Below, in pieces: positions 23,129-32,460 of a DNA stretch of 64,000 nt. This DNA is from Siphonodentalium dalli (Eukaryota; Mollusca; Scaphopoda; Gadilida; Siphonodentaliidae). The stretch's first letter is position 1; every line of letters starts with the position of its first letter. Below the pieces are notes generated by a model. It ran no database searches, was not told where the DNA came from, and worked only from the letters and a program-made list of their open reading frames with translations. Both the position numbers and the translations under genes were made by a program. Location of the stretch: the NCBI GenBank assembly GCA_032622095.1, contig CP136061.1, positions 91,675,845 through 91,739,844 of the forward strand. Direction: 5' to 3'.

Positions 23129-23250
23129 AGAAGAATAGGGGTCTCCTTACCGTCACATCTAAAAATAGAATCTTTGGGGTCTAAAATTGGTTGTGGGTGT
23201 CTCGTTCGCGTCACATCTAAAAATAGAATCTTTGGGGTCTAAAATTGGTT
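23129..23250. repeat. Left terminus with ~65 bp internal duplication
   Basis: Just inside the end, a unit containing CGTCACATCTAAAAATAGAA and TTTGGGGTCTAAAATTGG occurs twice in tandem (about 23,151 and 23,210). The mirror copy is at about 32,025-32,145. Subterminal repeats like this could bind a terminal protein or integrase. Confidence 0.75.
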
Positions 23251-24700
23251 GTACTAAAATATTCCCAAAATATCAAAAACCCAAAAATTATTTTTCCAAA
23301 AATTATTTTTTCCAAAAAATTTCAAAATCCCAAAACTTCCAAAAAATTTTAAAACCCCAAAATTTCAAAAAAGAAAAAAATTCAAAACCCTCAAAATTAT
23401 TTCTCCAAAAAAAAGTTTAAATAAAAAATTTATAACGAGTTTTCGGTTTCTGATAATCTCGATATTAAAATGTCGAATGTTAAATTATTTGCGTGTAATA
23501 TCTTTCGTTATTTTTTTTTGTTCAAATATTTTTCATGAAATTATTAATCGATGTTTAGAAATAGCTTTATTGGACATTGTGACCATCGATATGAATGCAT
23601 ACATTCCAGTGTTTTATCGGACGCAGTTCATATAATTGTCATACCTGAAAATAGACACTATTACTTTTACATAAATAATAAAGAGCGTTTATTCTTTACA
23701 CTCTCTCTATCCCATATGACAGGTGTGTATTATCGTGAATTATTGGAAGTTTTGAGATGTACTATGTTCAATCCCTAACGGTCGAAAATTGTAATGTGAA
23801 ATTACAACCCTCCAGAATGAATTGTCATATTCGCTGTACACGCAATCACACGCGACATTGGTGGTAACAATGTGTCTTTCACACCTTTGCTTTACCAAAT
23901 GAATTATATTATTTCCCCGGTCACAGTTATATGCTATTCAGAAAACATATCGATTTAATGTCTGAACAAACGAGTTAGTATCAATTAAGGTTGATAAACT
24001 GTGTCATTCACACGATAATTAGTTAGCCAAAACATGCATACATATTACGTCAGGTCGTGAGACACTCAATTATAGAAATTGCTTTGATGACATTGTTATA
24101 ACAACATTACGTAATAACCCCTTATCACTCCAGTCACACTTACGATCATATACCGAAACTACAGGTAGCACCGATGATGTAACATTATATCACTGCTATT
24201 GTACCAATGATAGGTTCAGACATGTTCCATGTTTAGAAAAATAGATAATCTGCAGGTGTTCACTTGACAAGAGATTTTGTACACTCAATCACAGACCAAC
24301 GTGATAATACCAGCCCACACCCAACCCCCAACATCCACCAAACACCTTCACATTTTAGCAGTCTATCACGTGATCACTAAATGTGGCAATCGGGTATCCA
24401 CCGATGCCTGCAATTTATTATTTATAATAATTGGACTCATTGATCTCACGTAAATAATACTCTTAGTTGTTCCAATAAAATAGTTATCAAATTCGATCAC
24501 CAATAGATTTGACTGTGGAATATAATGACCTTTAACTTATTTATCGATCTATGTTAGAACATGGTCTTAACAAAAAACTTGACCATAACAAAAATTACCT
24601 TACATTTATGCATGAATCTAATTAGACCATGCGTAAATATTGTCAGCTTATCGTCTGATGAGCAAATCCGATGTTTATCAAAAATAGTACAACTTCCAGT
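23251..24700. other. Left arm, outer non-coding part
   Basis: Begins with an A-rich tract of CCAAAAATTATTTTT-type motifs (23,260-23,430). A 75-codon frame at 23,551-23,778 (+) is kept in the mirror copy at 31,495-31,722 (-), but because the arms are near-identical this does not prove coding. I recognise no family in it. Confidence 0.45.
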
Positions 24701-24714
24701 TGGTAATTACTCTT

Positions 24715-25265
24715 ACGAATGAAGAGCGTTGAACATATACGAAATTACTACACGAATGAACTGAAATTTATATTTTCACATCTTACCAACAACAGATACA
24801 GACATAGTCATAGTGTTATACTATCTTACATGTACCCATGCTATGACATCATTCGAAGGGGCAATACACTCAAGGAGTTAAAGTGACACGAAACAAGGGA
24901 CGTGATGTAATATTTGTTTTTGAATCTTAAAGGAACACAAGACACTCTAAAGGGACACTCATTATGAATGAATGTTAACAATACAAGCGCACGAATGAAG
25001 AGCGTTAAACATATACGAAATTACTACACGAATGAACTGAAATTTATATTTCACATCTTACCAACAACAGATACAGACATAGGCATAGTGTTATACTATC
25101 TTACATGTACCCATGCTATGACATACTTAAAGGGGGATAATGCACGCACGGTGTGGAATGTTAAAGTGACACGAAACAAGGGACGTGATGCAATATTGGT
25201 GTTTGAATATTAAAAGGAACACAAGACACTCTAAAGGGACACTCATTATGAATGAATGTTAACAA
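24715..25265. repeat. ~285 bp direct duplication in the left arm
   Basis: GAATGAAGAGCGTT, the run ending TTCACATCTTACCAACAAC and ATGTACCCATGCTATGACAT occur at about 24,717-24,965 and again at about 25,000-25,262. The second copy contains an 81-codon frame (24,968-25,213) that the first, with small indels, lacks. The mirror-image pair is at about 30,000-30,560. Confidence 0.85.
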
Positions 25266-25461
25266 TACAAGCGCAGTGGTTGAAAGTTAAAATGACAGAT
25301 CAATATTTAAGGGTCAAATTTTCAGGGCACTTAATGCACCTTTTATCATTACGTATCGTTTCTCACTCTACAATTCCCAATAATCCACACACTCTCTCAC
25401 CCCCCAGCTTATAGATATATAACGAAAACGAGAATATCATGTTGATGAAGTTTATTGAAAT

Positions 25462-27158
25462 TTAATCGTCCGAATTGTCATCACTTTCGTCAGAAGTGTC
25501 ATATGTTACGTCCATGAATTTTTCTAGCATCGGTTTGTACTTTAATATTGACATTTTCACTGCATCACATTCTCCATAACCATTATTCAAATATTTGTCG
25601 ACTTTATCCATGACTCTGTTGTGCAGAGTCCCATTGCGCAGCTGCAGATACGATACTATTGTCCCAGCATAATCATTCATAAAGTGTATCATATCTTTAC
25701 TTTTAAGGTCCTTGTCAGCTTGTTCTTTTGCTTCTGCGTCTTTCGAGCCATTTTCCTTATACGTGTCCACTTTATCACTCCATTCCTCACGTGTTTTATC
25801 TCTACTTTCATCACGCAAACTTTTGAAGTATTCATCTTCATTCAATTTAATTTCCTTATTCTGACTATCATCCGGGTCCTCAGTTAATTTTCGTTTTAAC
25901 TTATTTTCTTGACACCAGTTTTTTACGTGTCTCTGAACATCATAATGATCTGCGAACAAAAGCCCGCATTCATTACAAGGGTACGACATGTCTTCTCGAA
26001 TGTCTATGTTTTTTTGACGGTTCTTCTTATTAATTTCATCGAGCTCACCAGGTGGCCGTATGTCGTTAGTATAGTCATTATGTTGACCCTGGGGCACAAT
26101 ATAATTATATGTTATGCCCTTCTGTTGACCGGGGAGTTCTCTGTCATCGTATTTCATCGCATTCTGTTGACCCTGGGTCTCAGTGTCTTTTGTATGTTTT
26201 TTCATCCCATTCTGTTCATCTGGGTGTTCTGTGTCTTTTTGGAGATTATATTTCATGCCATTCCATTCACCCCTATGTTGGTTCGTGTCCTCTTTTAGTA
26301 CATTCTGTCGCAGACGTAATGTGTCCGGTGTTGCGGCTTTTAAATCCACCAGTAGGTAACCGTACGGTTCACTCGTCGCTTCCGAAAACTCTCGAACCAT
26401 ACGCTGAGGACATTCAGGATACATCTGTCTTGATAATGTTGAAATTAATCCCTTGTCGATTGGGTTATTGAACAATACCAAATATTGACAATTTCGTCGT
26501 TGCGTTGGATCTTTGTTGTAGTAGAAATTCTGGTTCAAACTTATCAAAGATAAGTTCAAATGGTGACTTCCTTCGGAATGCAAATCATTAACTCTCTGGT
26601 CTTTTGATGAAGTTTGCATCAAGTCATCGAGTATAACTAGATTTTTATACCGGGGGTTGATAAGAGAATCCAAGTTTGCTGGTATTCCTCGTATAAAGTT
26701 GACCTGAGGGGTGACGGTATACTTTAATTCGCCATATAGGGGCTGCCAATATTTATAAAACCATATTATTCTGTCAGGTGCGGGTGATATTTTTGAGGCA
26801 GACTTTTGTAGCAAGGTTTTCACGAAGTATGTCTTACCACAAGATGTAGGTCCACTTACACATGCCGTGAATGGATGCTTGAAAATAAAATCTTCATGGA
26901 CATTGGATCATAAAAGCAGGATGTTATGTCGCTTTGTTGCTGTGTCCCCTGCTGGTGTTGTAGTATCTGGTGTTGCTGTAATGGCTGTTGTTGTGGCTGA
27001 TGATACTGCTGCCTGTTGCTGCTACGGTCTGTTGCTGTTGCTTGGTGCTGCTGCTGTGGGTGTCGGTTAACAAACTCAGTGTGCTTAGATTGTACATGTC
27101 TTATCAAATCATGGTTCCGCACATACCCCCTAGAGCAAATTGAACACTGGTGCTTCAT
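25462..27158 (-). pseudogene. C2H2-ATPase gene, left-arm copy, frameshifted
   Basis: This is the mirror copy of the intact gene at 28,108-29,811. A 7 bp deletion near 26,907 (one of two overlapping CCAATGG-type repeats is lost) breaks the frame after about 90 codons, just before the P-loop. The remaining ~453-codon frame (25,462-26,823) starts at an internal Met after the P-loop and so would lack Walker A. There are a few other changes, e.g. Asp to Gly in the segment after the P-loop. The zinc-finger N-terminus and Walker B remain readable in their own frames. It is probably non-functional, but a short zinc-finger peptide of 100 codons (26,856-27,158) could still be made. Confidence 0.88.
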
Positions 27159-27534
27159 TTATACTTGACTAAAATGTCTCGGTATATGGATTTCCTTTAT
27201 ACAAATGTTCCTTATAACCTAAAAATATGTCATGTCCGTATGTTTGATAACTTTATGTAGATGAAATAGTCTGCCGGAGAAGCACTGTGTATACGGGGAA
27301 TCAACAGGTCTTGTCGGTAAGAGAGTCAGACGAGAAGTGAAGTATCGACTATTAAAACATAGTAATGCGATAGCGAACATCAAACGAGTCTGGACACGCA
27401 TATCTGTCAAAAGATACAAATAGCCGTCATTGGTTAATCTATCCTCGGTATCACTTTTCGTTTTACAAAATCAATTTCACCGAGAGGTTCCCTCGTCATT
27501 TGTAGTGACGTAATTGTGGGACCGCAGCCGCCGC

Positions 27535-27574
27535 CGGCGGCGGCGGCGGCGGCGGCGGCGGAATTGCGGTATTT

Positions 27575-27607
<33 letters not shown>

Positions 27608-27765
27608 ATTGCGGTATTTTACTGCGGCGGCGGGGTCCGCCGGCGGCGGACCCCGGCGGCGGTGGCTGCACCGCCGCCGCAGTAAAATACCGCAATGCCG
27701 CCGCCGCCGCCGGCGGCAAATACCGCAATGCCGCCGCCGCCGCCGCCGGCGGCGGCGGTGCCACA
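27535..27765. repeat. CGG/CCG triplet-repeat apex of the palindrome
   Basis: Runs of GGC and GCC triplets, broken by AATTGCGGTATTT-type spacers, fill the centre. Left blocks read (GGC)n and right blocks (GCC)n, as a palindrome demands, but repeat numbers differ between arms. An unmirrored ~37 bp centre carries a small hairpin GGGGTCCGCC...GGCGGACCCC (27,632-27,654). Predicted peptides of this stretch are poly-Arg/Ala/Pro artefacts. Confidence 0.93.
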
Positions 27766-27849
27766 ATTACGTCACTACAAATGACGAGGGAACCTCTCGG
27801 TGAAATTGATTTTGTAAAACGAAAAGTGATACCGAGGATAGATTAACCA

Positions 27850-28047
27850 ATGACGGCTATTTGTATGCGTGTCCAGACTCGTTTGATGTTCGCTATCGCA
27901 TTACTATGTTTTAATAGTCGATACTTCACTTCTCGTCTGACTCTCTTACCGACAAGACCTGTTGATTCCCCGTATACACAGTGCTTCTCCGGCAGACTAT
28001 TTCATCTACATAAAGTTATCAAACATACGGACATGACATATTTTTAG
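27850..28047 (+). other. Short upstream frame in the ATPase leader
   Basis: A 65-codon frame with a hydrophobic start (MFAIALLC) precedes the ATPase gene. The mirror frame is 27,219-27,419 (-), which has a 14 bp insertion near its start. It could be an upstream ORF or chance; I recognise no family. Confidence 0.2.
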
Positions 28048-28064
28048 GTTATAAGGAACATTTG

Positions 28065-28106
28065 TATAAAGGAAATCCATATACCGAGACATTTTAGTCA
28101 AGTATA
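28065..28106 (+). promoter_or_regulatory. TATA-like elements before the ATPase gene
   Basis: TATAAA at 28,065-28,070 lies ~38 bp before the ATG, and a second TATAAA directly precedes the ATG (28,102-28,107). The first is at a plausible distance for a very short leader. Confidence 0.35.
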
Positions 28107-28107
28107 A

Positions 28108-29811
28108 ATGAAGCACCAGTGTTCAATTTGCTCTAGGGGGTATGTGCGGAACCATGATTTGATAAGACATGTACAATCTAAGCACACTGAGTTTGTTAAC
28201 CGACACCCACAGCAGCAGCACCAAGCAACAGCAACAGACCGTAGCAGCAACAGGCAGCAGTATCATCAGCCACAACAACAGCCATTACAGCAACACCAGA
28301 TACTACAACACCAGCAGGGGACACAGCAACAAAGCGACATAACATCCTGCTTTGATGATCCAATGGCCAATGTCCATGAAGATTTTATTTTCAAGCATCC
28401 ATTCACGGCATGTGTAAGTGGACCTACATCTTGTGGTAAGACATACTTCGTGAAAACCTTGCTACAAAAGTCTGCCTCAAAAATATCACCCGCACCTGAC
28501 AGAATAATATGGTTTTATAAATATTGGCAGCCCCTATATGACGAATTAAAGTATACCGTCACCCCTCAGGTCAACTTTATACGAGGAATACCAGCAAACT
28601 TGGATTCTCTTATCAACCCCCGGTATAAAAATCTAGTTATACTCGATGACTTGATGCAAACTTCATCAAAAGACCAGAGAGTTAATGATTTGCATTCCGA
28701 AGGAAGTCACCATTTGAACTTATCTTTGATAAGTTTGAACCAGAATTTCTACTACAACAAAGATCCAACGCAACGACGAAATTGTCAATATTTGGTATTG
28801 TTCAATAACCCAATCGACAAGGGATTAATTTCAACATTATCAAGACAGATGTATCCTGAATGTCCTCAGCGTATGGTTCGAGAGTTTTCGGAAGCGACGA
28901 GTGAACCGTACGGTTACCTACTGGTGGATTTAAAAGCCGCAACACCGGACACATTACGTCTGCGACAGAATGTACTAAAAGAGGACACGAACCAACATAG
29001 GGGTGAATGGAATGGCATGAAATATAATCTCCAAAAAGACACAGAACACCCAGATGAACAGAATGGGATGAAAAAACATACAAAAGACACTGAGACCCAG
29101 GGTCAACAGAATGCGATGAAATACGATGACAGAGAACTCCCCGGTCAACAGAAGGGCATAACATATAATTATATTGTGCCCCAGGGTCAACATAATGACT
29201 ATACTAACGACATACGGCCACCTGGTGAGCTCGATGAAATTAATAAGAAGAACCGTCAAAAAAACATAGACATTCGAGAAGACATGTCGTACCCTTGTAA
29301 TGAATGCGGGCTTTTGTTCGCAGATCATTATGATGTTCAGAGACACGTAAAAAACTGGTGTCAAGAAAATAAGTTAAAACGAAAATTAACTGAGGACCCG
29401 GATGATAGTCAGAATAAGGAAATTAAATTGAATGAAGATGAATACTTCAAAAGTTTGCGTGATGAAAGTAGAGATAAAACACGTGAGGAATGGAGTGATA
29501 AAGTGGACACGTATAAGGAAAATGGCTCGAAAGACGCAGAAGCAAAAGAACAAGCTGACAAGGACCTTAAAAGTAAAGATATGATACACTTTATGAATGA
29601 TTATGCTGGGACAATAGTATCGTATCTGCAGCTGCGCAATGGGACTCTGCACAACAGAGTCATGGATAAAGTCGACAAATATTTGAATAATGGTTATGGA
29701 GAATGTGATGCAGTGAAAATGTCAATATTAAAGTACAAACCGATGCTAGAAAAATTCATGGACGTAACATATGACACTTCTGACGAAAGTGATGACAATT
29801 CGGACGATTAA
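28108..29811 (+). CDS. C2H2 zinc finger + A32/FtsK-like packaging ATPase (intact copy)
   Basis: 567 codons, ATG start, TAA stop. Residues ~4-24 form a C2H2 finger (CSIC-x12-HVQSKH). A Gln/His-rich linker follows (~30-80). The P-loop GPTSCGKT is at ~105-112, IIWFYKYWQPLYDEL at ~130-145, Walker B LVILDD at ~176-181, and GSHHLNLSLISLNQNFY with its polar sensor-type segment at ~199-215. PYGYLLVDLK closes the ATPase core. This order matches the A32-like packaging ATPases of Maverick/Polinton elements and adintoviruses, which drive DNA into capsids. After it come ~20-residue degenerate repeats (GQQN.MKY type, ~290-375), a second finger CNEC-x12-H-x4-C (~396-417) and a charged region ending in an Asp/Ser-rich tail. 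The fusion with two zinc fingers suggests DNA binding. Family assignment is by motif recognition only. Confidence 0.8.
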   Translation: MKHQCSICSRGYVRNHDLIRHVQSKHTEFVNRHPQQQHQATATDRSSNRQQYHQPQQQPLQQHQILQHQQGTQQQSDITSCFDDPMANVHEDFIFKHPFTACVSGPTSCGKTYFVKTLLQKSASKISPAPDRIIWFYKYWQPLYDELKYTVTPQVNFIRGIPANLDSLINPRYKNLVILDDLMQTSSKDQRVNDLHSEGSHHLNLSLISLNQNFYYNKDPTQRRNCQYLVLFNNPIDKGLISTLSRQMYPECPQRMVREFSEATSEPYGYLLVDLKAATPDTLRLRQNVLKEDTNQHRGEWNGMKYNLQKDTEHPDEQNGMKKHTKDTETQGQQNAMKYDDRELPGQQKGITYNYIVPQGQHNDYTNDIRPPGELDEINKKNRQKNIDIREDMSYPCNECGLLFADHYDVQRHVKNWCQENKLKRKLTEDPDDSQNKEIKLNEDEYFKSLRDESRDKTREEWSDKVDTYKENGSKDAEAKEQADKDLKSKDMIHFMNDYAGTIVSYLQLRNGTLHNRVMDKVDKYLNNGYGECDAVKMSILKYKPMLEKFMDVTYDTSDESDDNSDD

Positions 29812-29816
29812 ATTTC

Positions 29817-29822
29817 AATAAA
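29817..29822 (+). promoter_or_regulatory. Poly(A) signal right after the ATPase stop
   Basis: AATAAA starts 6 bases after the stop codon, a compact arrangement typical of viral-type genes. The mirror signal TTTATT is at 25,451-25,456. Confidence 0.7.
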
Positions 29823-29829
29823 CTTCATC

Positions 29830-30565
29830 AACATGATATTCTCGTTTTCGTTATATATCTATAAGCTGGGGGGTGAGAGAGTGTGTGGATTATTGGGAAA
29901 TGTAGAGTGAGAAACGATACGTAATGATAAAAGGTGCATTAAGTGCCCTGAAAATTTGACCCTTAAATATTGATCTGTCATTTTAACTTTCAACCACTGC
30001 GCTTGTATTGTTAACATTCATTCATAATGAGTGTCCCTTTAGAGTGTCTTGTGTTCCTTTTAATATTCAAACACCAATATTGCATCACGTCCCTTGTTTC
30101 GTGTCACTTTAACATTCCACACCGTGCGTGCATTATCCCCCTTTAAGTATGTCATAGCATGGGTACATGTAAGATAGTATAACACTATGCCTATGTCTGT
30201 ATCTGTTGTTGGTAAGATGTGAAATATAAATTTCAGTTCATTCGTGTAGTAATTTCGTATATGTTCAACGCTCTTCATTCGTGCGCTTGTATTGTTAACA
30301 TTCATTCATAATGAGTGTCGCTTTAGAGTGTCTTGTGTTCCTTTAAGATTCAAACACCAATATTACATCACGTCCCTTGTTTCGTGTCACTTTAACTCCT
30401 TGAGTGTATTGCCCCTTCGAATGATGTCATAGCATGGGTACATGTAAGATAGTATAACACTATGACTATGTCTGTATCTGTTGTTGGTAAGATGTGAAAA
30501 TATAAATTTCAGTTCATTCGTGTAGTAATTTCGTATATGTTCAACGCTCTTCATTCGTAAGAGTA
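29830..30565. repeat. Right-arm copy of the ~285 bp direct duplication
   Basis: Mirror image of 24,715-25,265, with the two copies at about 30,000-30,270 and 30,290-30,560. The 81-codon frame 30,060-30,305 (-) mirrors 24,968-25,213. Confidence 0.85.
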
Positions 30566-32024
30566 ATTACCAACTGGAAGTTGTACTATTTTTGATAAAC
30601 ATCGGATTTGCTCATCAGACGATAAGCTGACAATATTTACGCATGGTCTAATTAGATTCATGCATAAATGTAAGGTAATTTTTGTTATGGTCAAGTTTTT
30701 TGTTAAGACCATGTTCTAACATAGATCGATAAATAAGTTAAAGGTCATTATATTCCACAGTCAAATCTATTGGTGATCGAATTTGATAACTATTTTATTG
30801 GAACAACTAAGAGTATTATTTACGTGAGATCAATGAGTCCAATTATTATAAATAATAAATTGCAGGCATCGGTGGATACCCGATTGCCACATTTAGTGAT
30901 CACGTGATAAACTGCTAAAATGTGAAGGTGTTTGGTGGATGTTGGGGGTTGGGTGTGGGCTGGTATTATCACGTTGGTCTGTGATTGAGTGTACAACATC
31001 TCTTGTCAAGTGAACACCTGCAGATTATCTATTTTTCTAAACATGGAACATATCTGAACCTATCATTGGTACAATAGCAGTGATATAATGTTACATCATC
31101 GGTGCTACCTGTAGTTTCGGTATATGATCGTAAGTGTGACTGGAGTGATAAGGGGTTATTACGTAATGTTGTTATAACAATGTCATCAAAGCAATTTCTA
31201 TAATTGAGTGTCTCACGACCTGACGTAATATGTATGCATGTTTTGGCTAACTAATTATCGTGTGAATGACACAGTTTATCCACCTTAATTGATACTAACT
31301 CGTTTGTTCAGACATTAAATCGATATGTTTTCTGAATAGCATATAACTGTGACCGGGAAAATAATATAATTCATTTGGTAAAGCAAAGGTGTGAAAGACA
31401 CATTGTTACCACCAATGTCGCGTGTGATTGCGTGTACAGCGAATATGACAATTCATTCTGGAGGGTTGTAATTTCACATTACAATTTTCGACCGTTAGGG
31501 ATTGAACATAGTACATCTCAAAACTTCCAATAATTCACGATAATACACACCTGTCATATGGGATAGAGAGAGTGTAAAGAATAAACGCTCTTTATTATTT
31601 ATGTAAAAGTAATAGTGTCTATTTTCAGGTATGACAATTATATGAACTGCGTCCGATAAAACACTGGAATGTATGCATTCATATCGATGGTCACAATGTC
31701 CAATAAAGCTATTTCTAAACATCGATTAATAATTTCATGAAAAATTTTTTGAACAAAAACAAATAACGAAAGATATTACACGCAAATAATTTAACATTCG
31801 ACATTTTAATATCGAGATTATCAGAAACCGAAAACTCGTTATAAATTTTTTATTTAAACTTTTTTTTGGAGAAATAATTTTGAGGGTTTTGAATTTTTTT
31901 CTTTTTTGAAATTTTGGGGTTTTAAAATTTTTTGGAAGTTTTGGGATTTTGAAATTTTTTGGAAAAAATAATTTTTGGAAAAATAATTTTTGGGTTTTTG
32001 ATATTTTGGGAATATTTTAGTACA
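30566..32024. other. Right arm, outer non-coding part
   Basis: Mirror of the left outer arm, including the T-rich counterpart of the CCAAAAATTATTTTT tract at 31,850-32,015. Scattered single differences from the left arm occur, for example near 30,909, 31,050 and 31,280. No gene recognised. Confidence 0.5.
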
Positions 32025-32145
32025 ACCAATTTTAGACCCCAAAGATTCTATTTTTAGATGTGACGCGAACGAGACACCCACAACCAATTTTAGACCCCAA
32101 AGATTCTATTTTTAGATGTGACGGTAAGGAGACCCCTATTCTTCT

Positions 32146-32151
32146 TGTATC
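32146..32151 (+). repeat. Right 6 bp target-site duplication TGTATC
   Basis: Direct copy of 23,123-23,128, directly after the terminal CCCCTATTCTTCT of the element. Confidence 0.85.
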
Positions 32152-32320
32152 AAGAGATAGAACTCTATCGCTGGCGTGGATTCATCTTCACATCATCAAA
32201 CGAAACAACATTATGCTCTTTATTTTTCATCGTATTATTAAAACAAAGATCGATACAAGTGAATCTCGTTTTATTCCATTATTTGGGGAAAAATGACCCG
32301 TTTATTGCACTAGCCACTAA
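32152..32320. other. Right flank of the palindromic element
   Basis: No homology to the left flank beyond the duplicated hexamer; no gene seen. Confidence 0.5.
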
Positions 32321-32460
32321 ATTCAATTCAGTTCAATGTATTCCTGTTCATCAATATACAATCATTCATGTATTTAACAACTAATGATTAATTGTTAAGT
32401 ACTATGTATGTCTTACTTGAACGAGTTTGTATTGACGAACAAAACTGAATTGAATTGAAT
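32321..32460. repeat. Small ~140 bp foldback
   Basis: ATTCAATTCAGTT...CTGTTCATCAATATACAA on the left pairs with TTTGTATTGACGAACAAAAC...ATTGAAT on the right. It is imperfect, with ~40 bp arms. Confidence 0.6.

Larger units (their letters stand above)
23129..32145. mobile_element. 9,017 bp end-to-end palindromic Maverick/Polinton-like element
   Basis: The right half is the reverse complement of the left half from one end to the other. The terminal sequence AGAAGAATAGGGGTCTCC at 23,129 is mirrored at 32,128-32,145, and the mirror continues to an apex near 27,635-27,670. Flanks outside are unrelated apart from the direct duplication TGTATC. A 6 bp target duplication and 5'-AG termini are known Maverick/Polinton signatures; the shared gene in each arm is a packaging-type ATPase. 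The arms differ by about ten substitutions plus indels of 7 bp and 14 bp, so they are separate, slightly diverged sequences. No DNA polymerase B, integrase, protease or capsid gene is visible, so mobility would need helper functions in trans. An alternative is a large foldback element of another class. Confidence 0.82.

Noticed and set aside
25621-26471. Several 88-129 codon frames on the + strand inside the left ATPase gene (and mirror frames at 28,802-29,652)
   Set aside because: They are antisense shadows of the ATPase gene; they are identical in both arms only because the arms are copies.
27434-27846. Four overlapping ~100 codon frames rich in Arg, Ala or Pro at the apex
   Set aside because: They are translations of CGG/CCG triplets in all frames, with no start context or family features.
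23129-32145. Fold-back sequencing or assembly chimera
   Set aside because: Arms carry real differences, flanks differ, and a 6 bp duplication fits the borders; kept as the main caveat rather than as the explanation.
23129-32145. Parvovirus- or hairpin-ended viral genome
   Set aside because: The symmetry covers the entire element, the ATPase motifs are of packaging type rather than Rep helicase type, and no nickase motif is visible.
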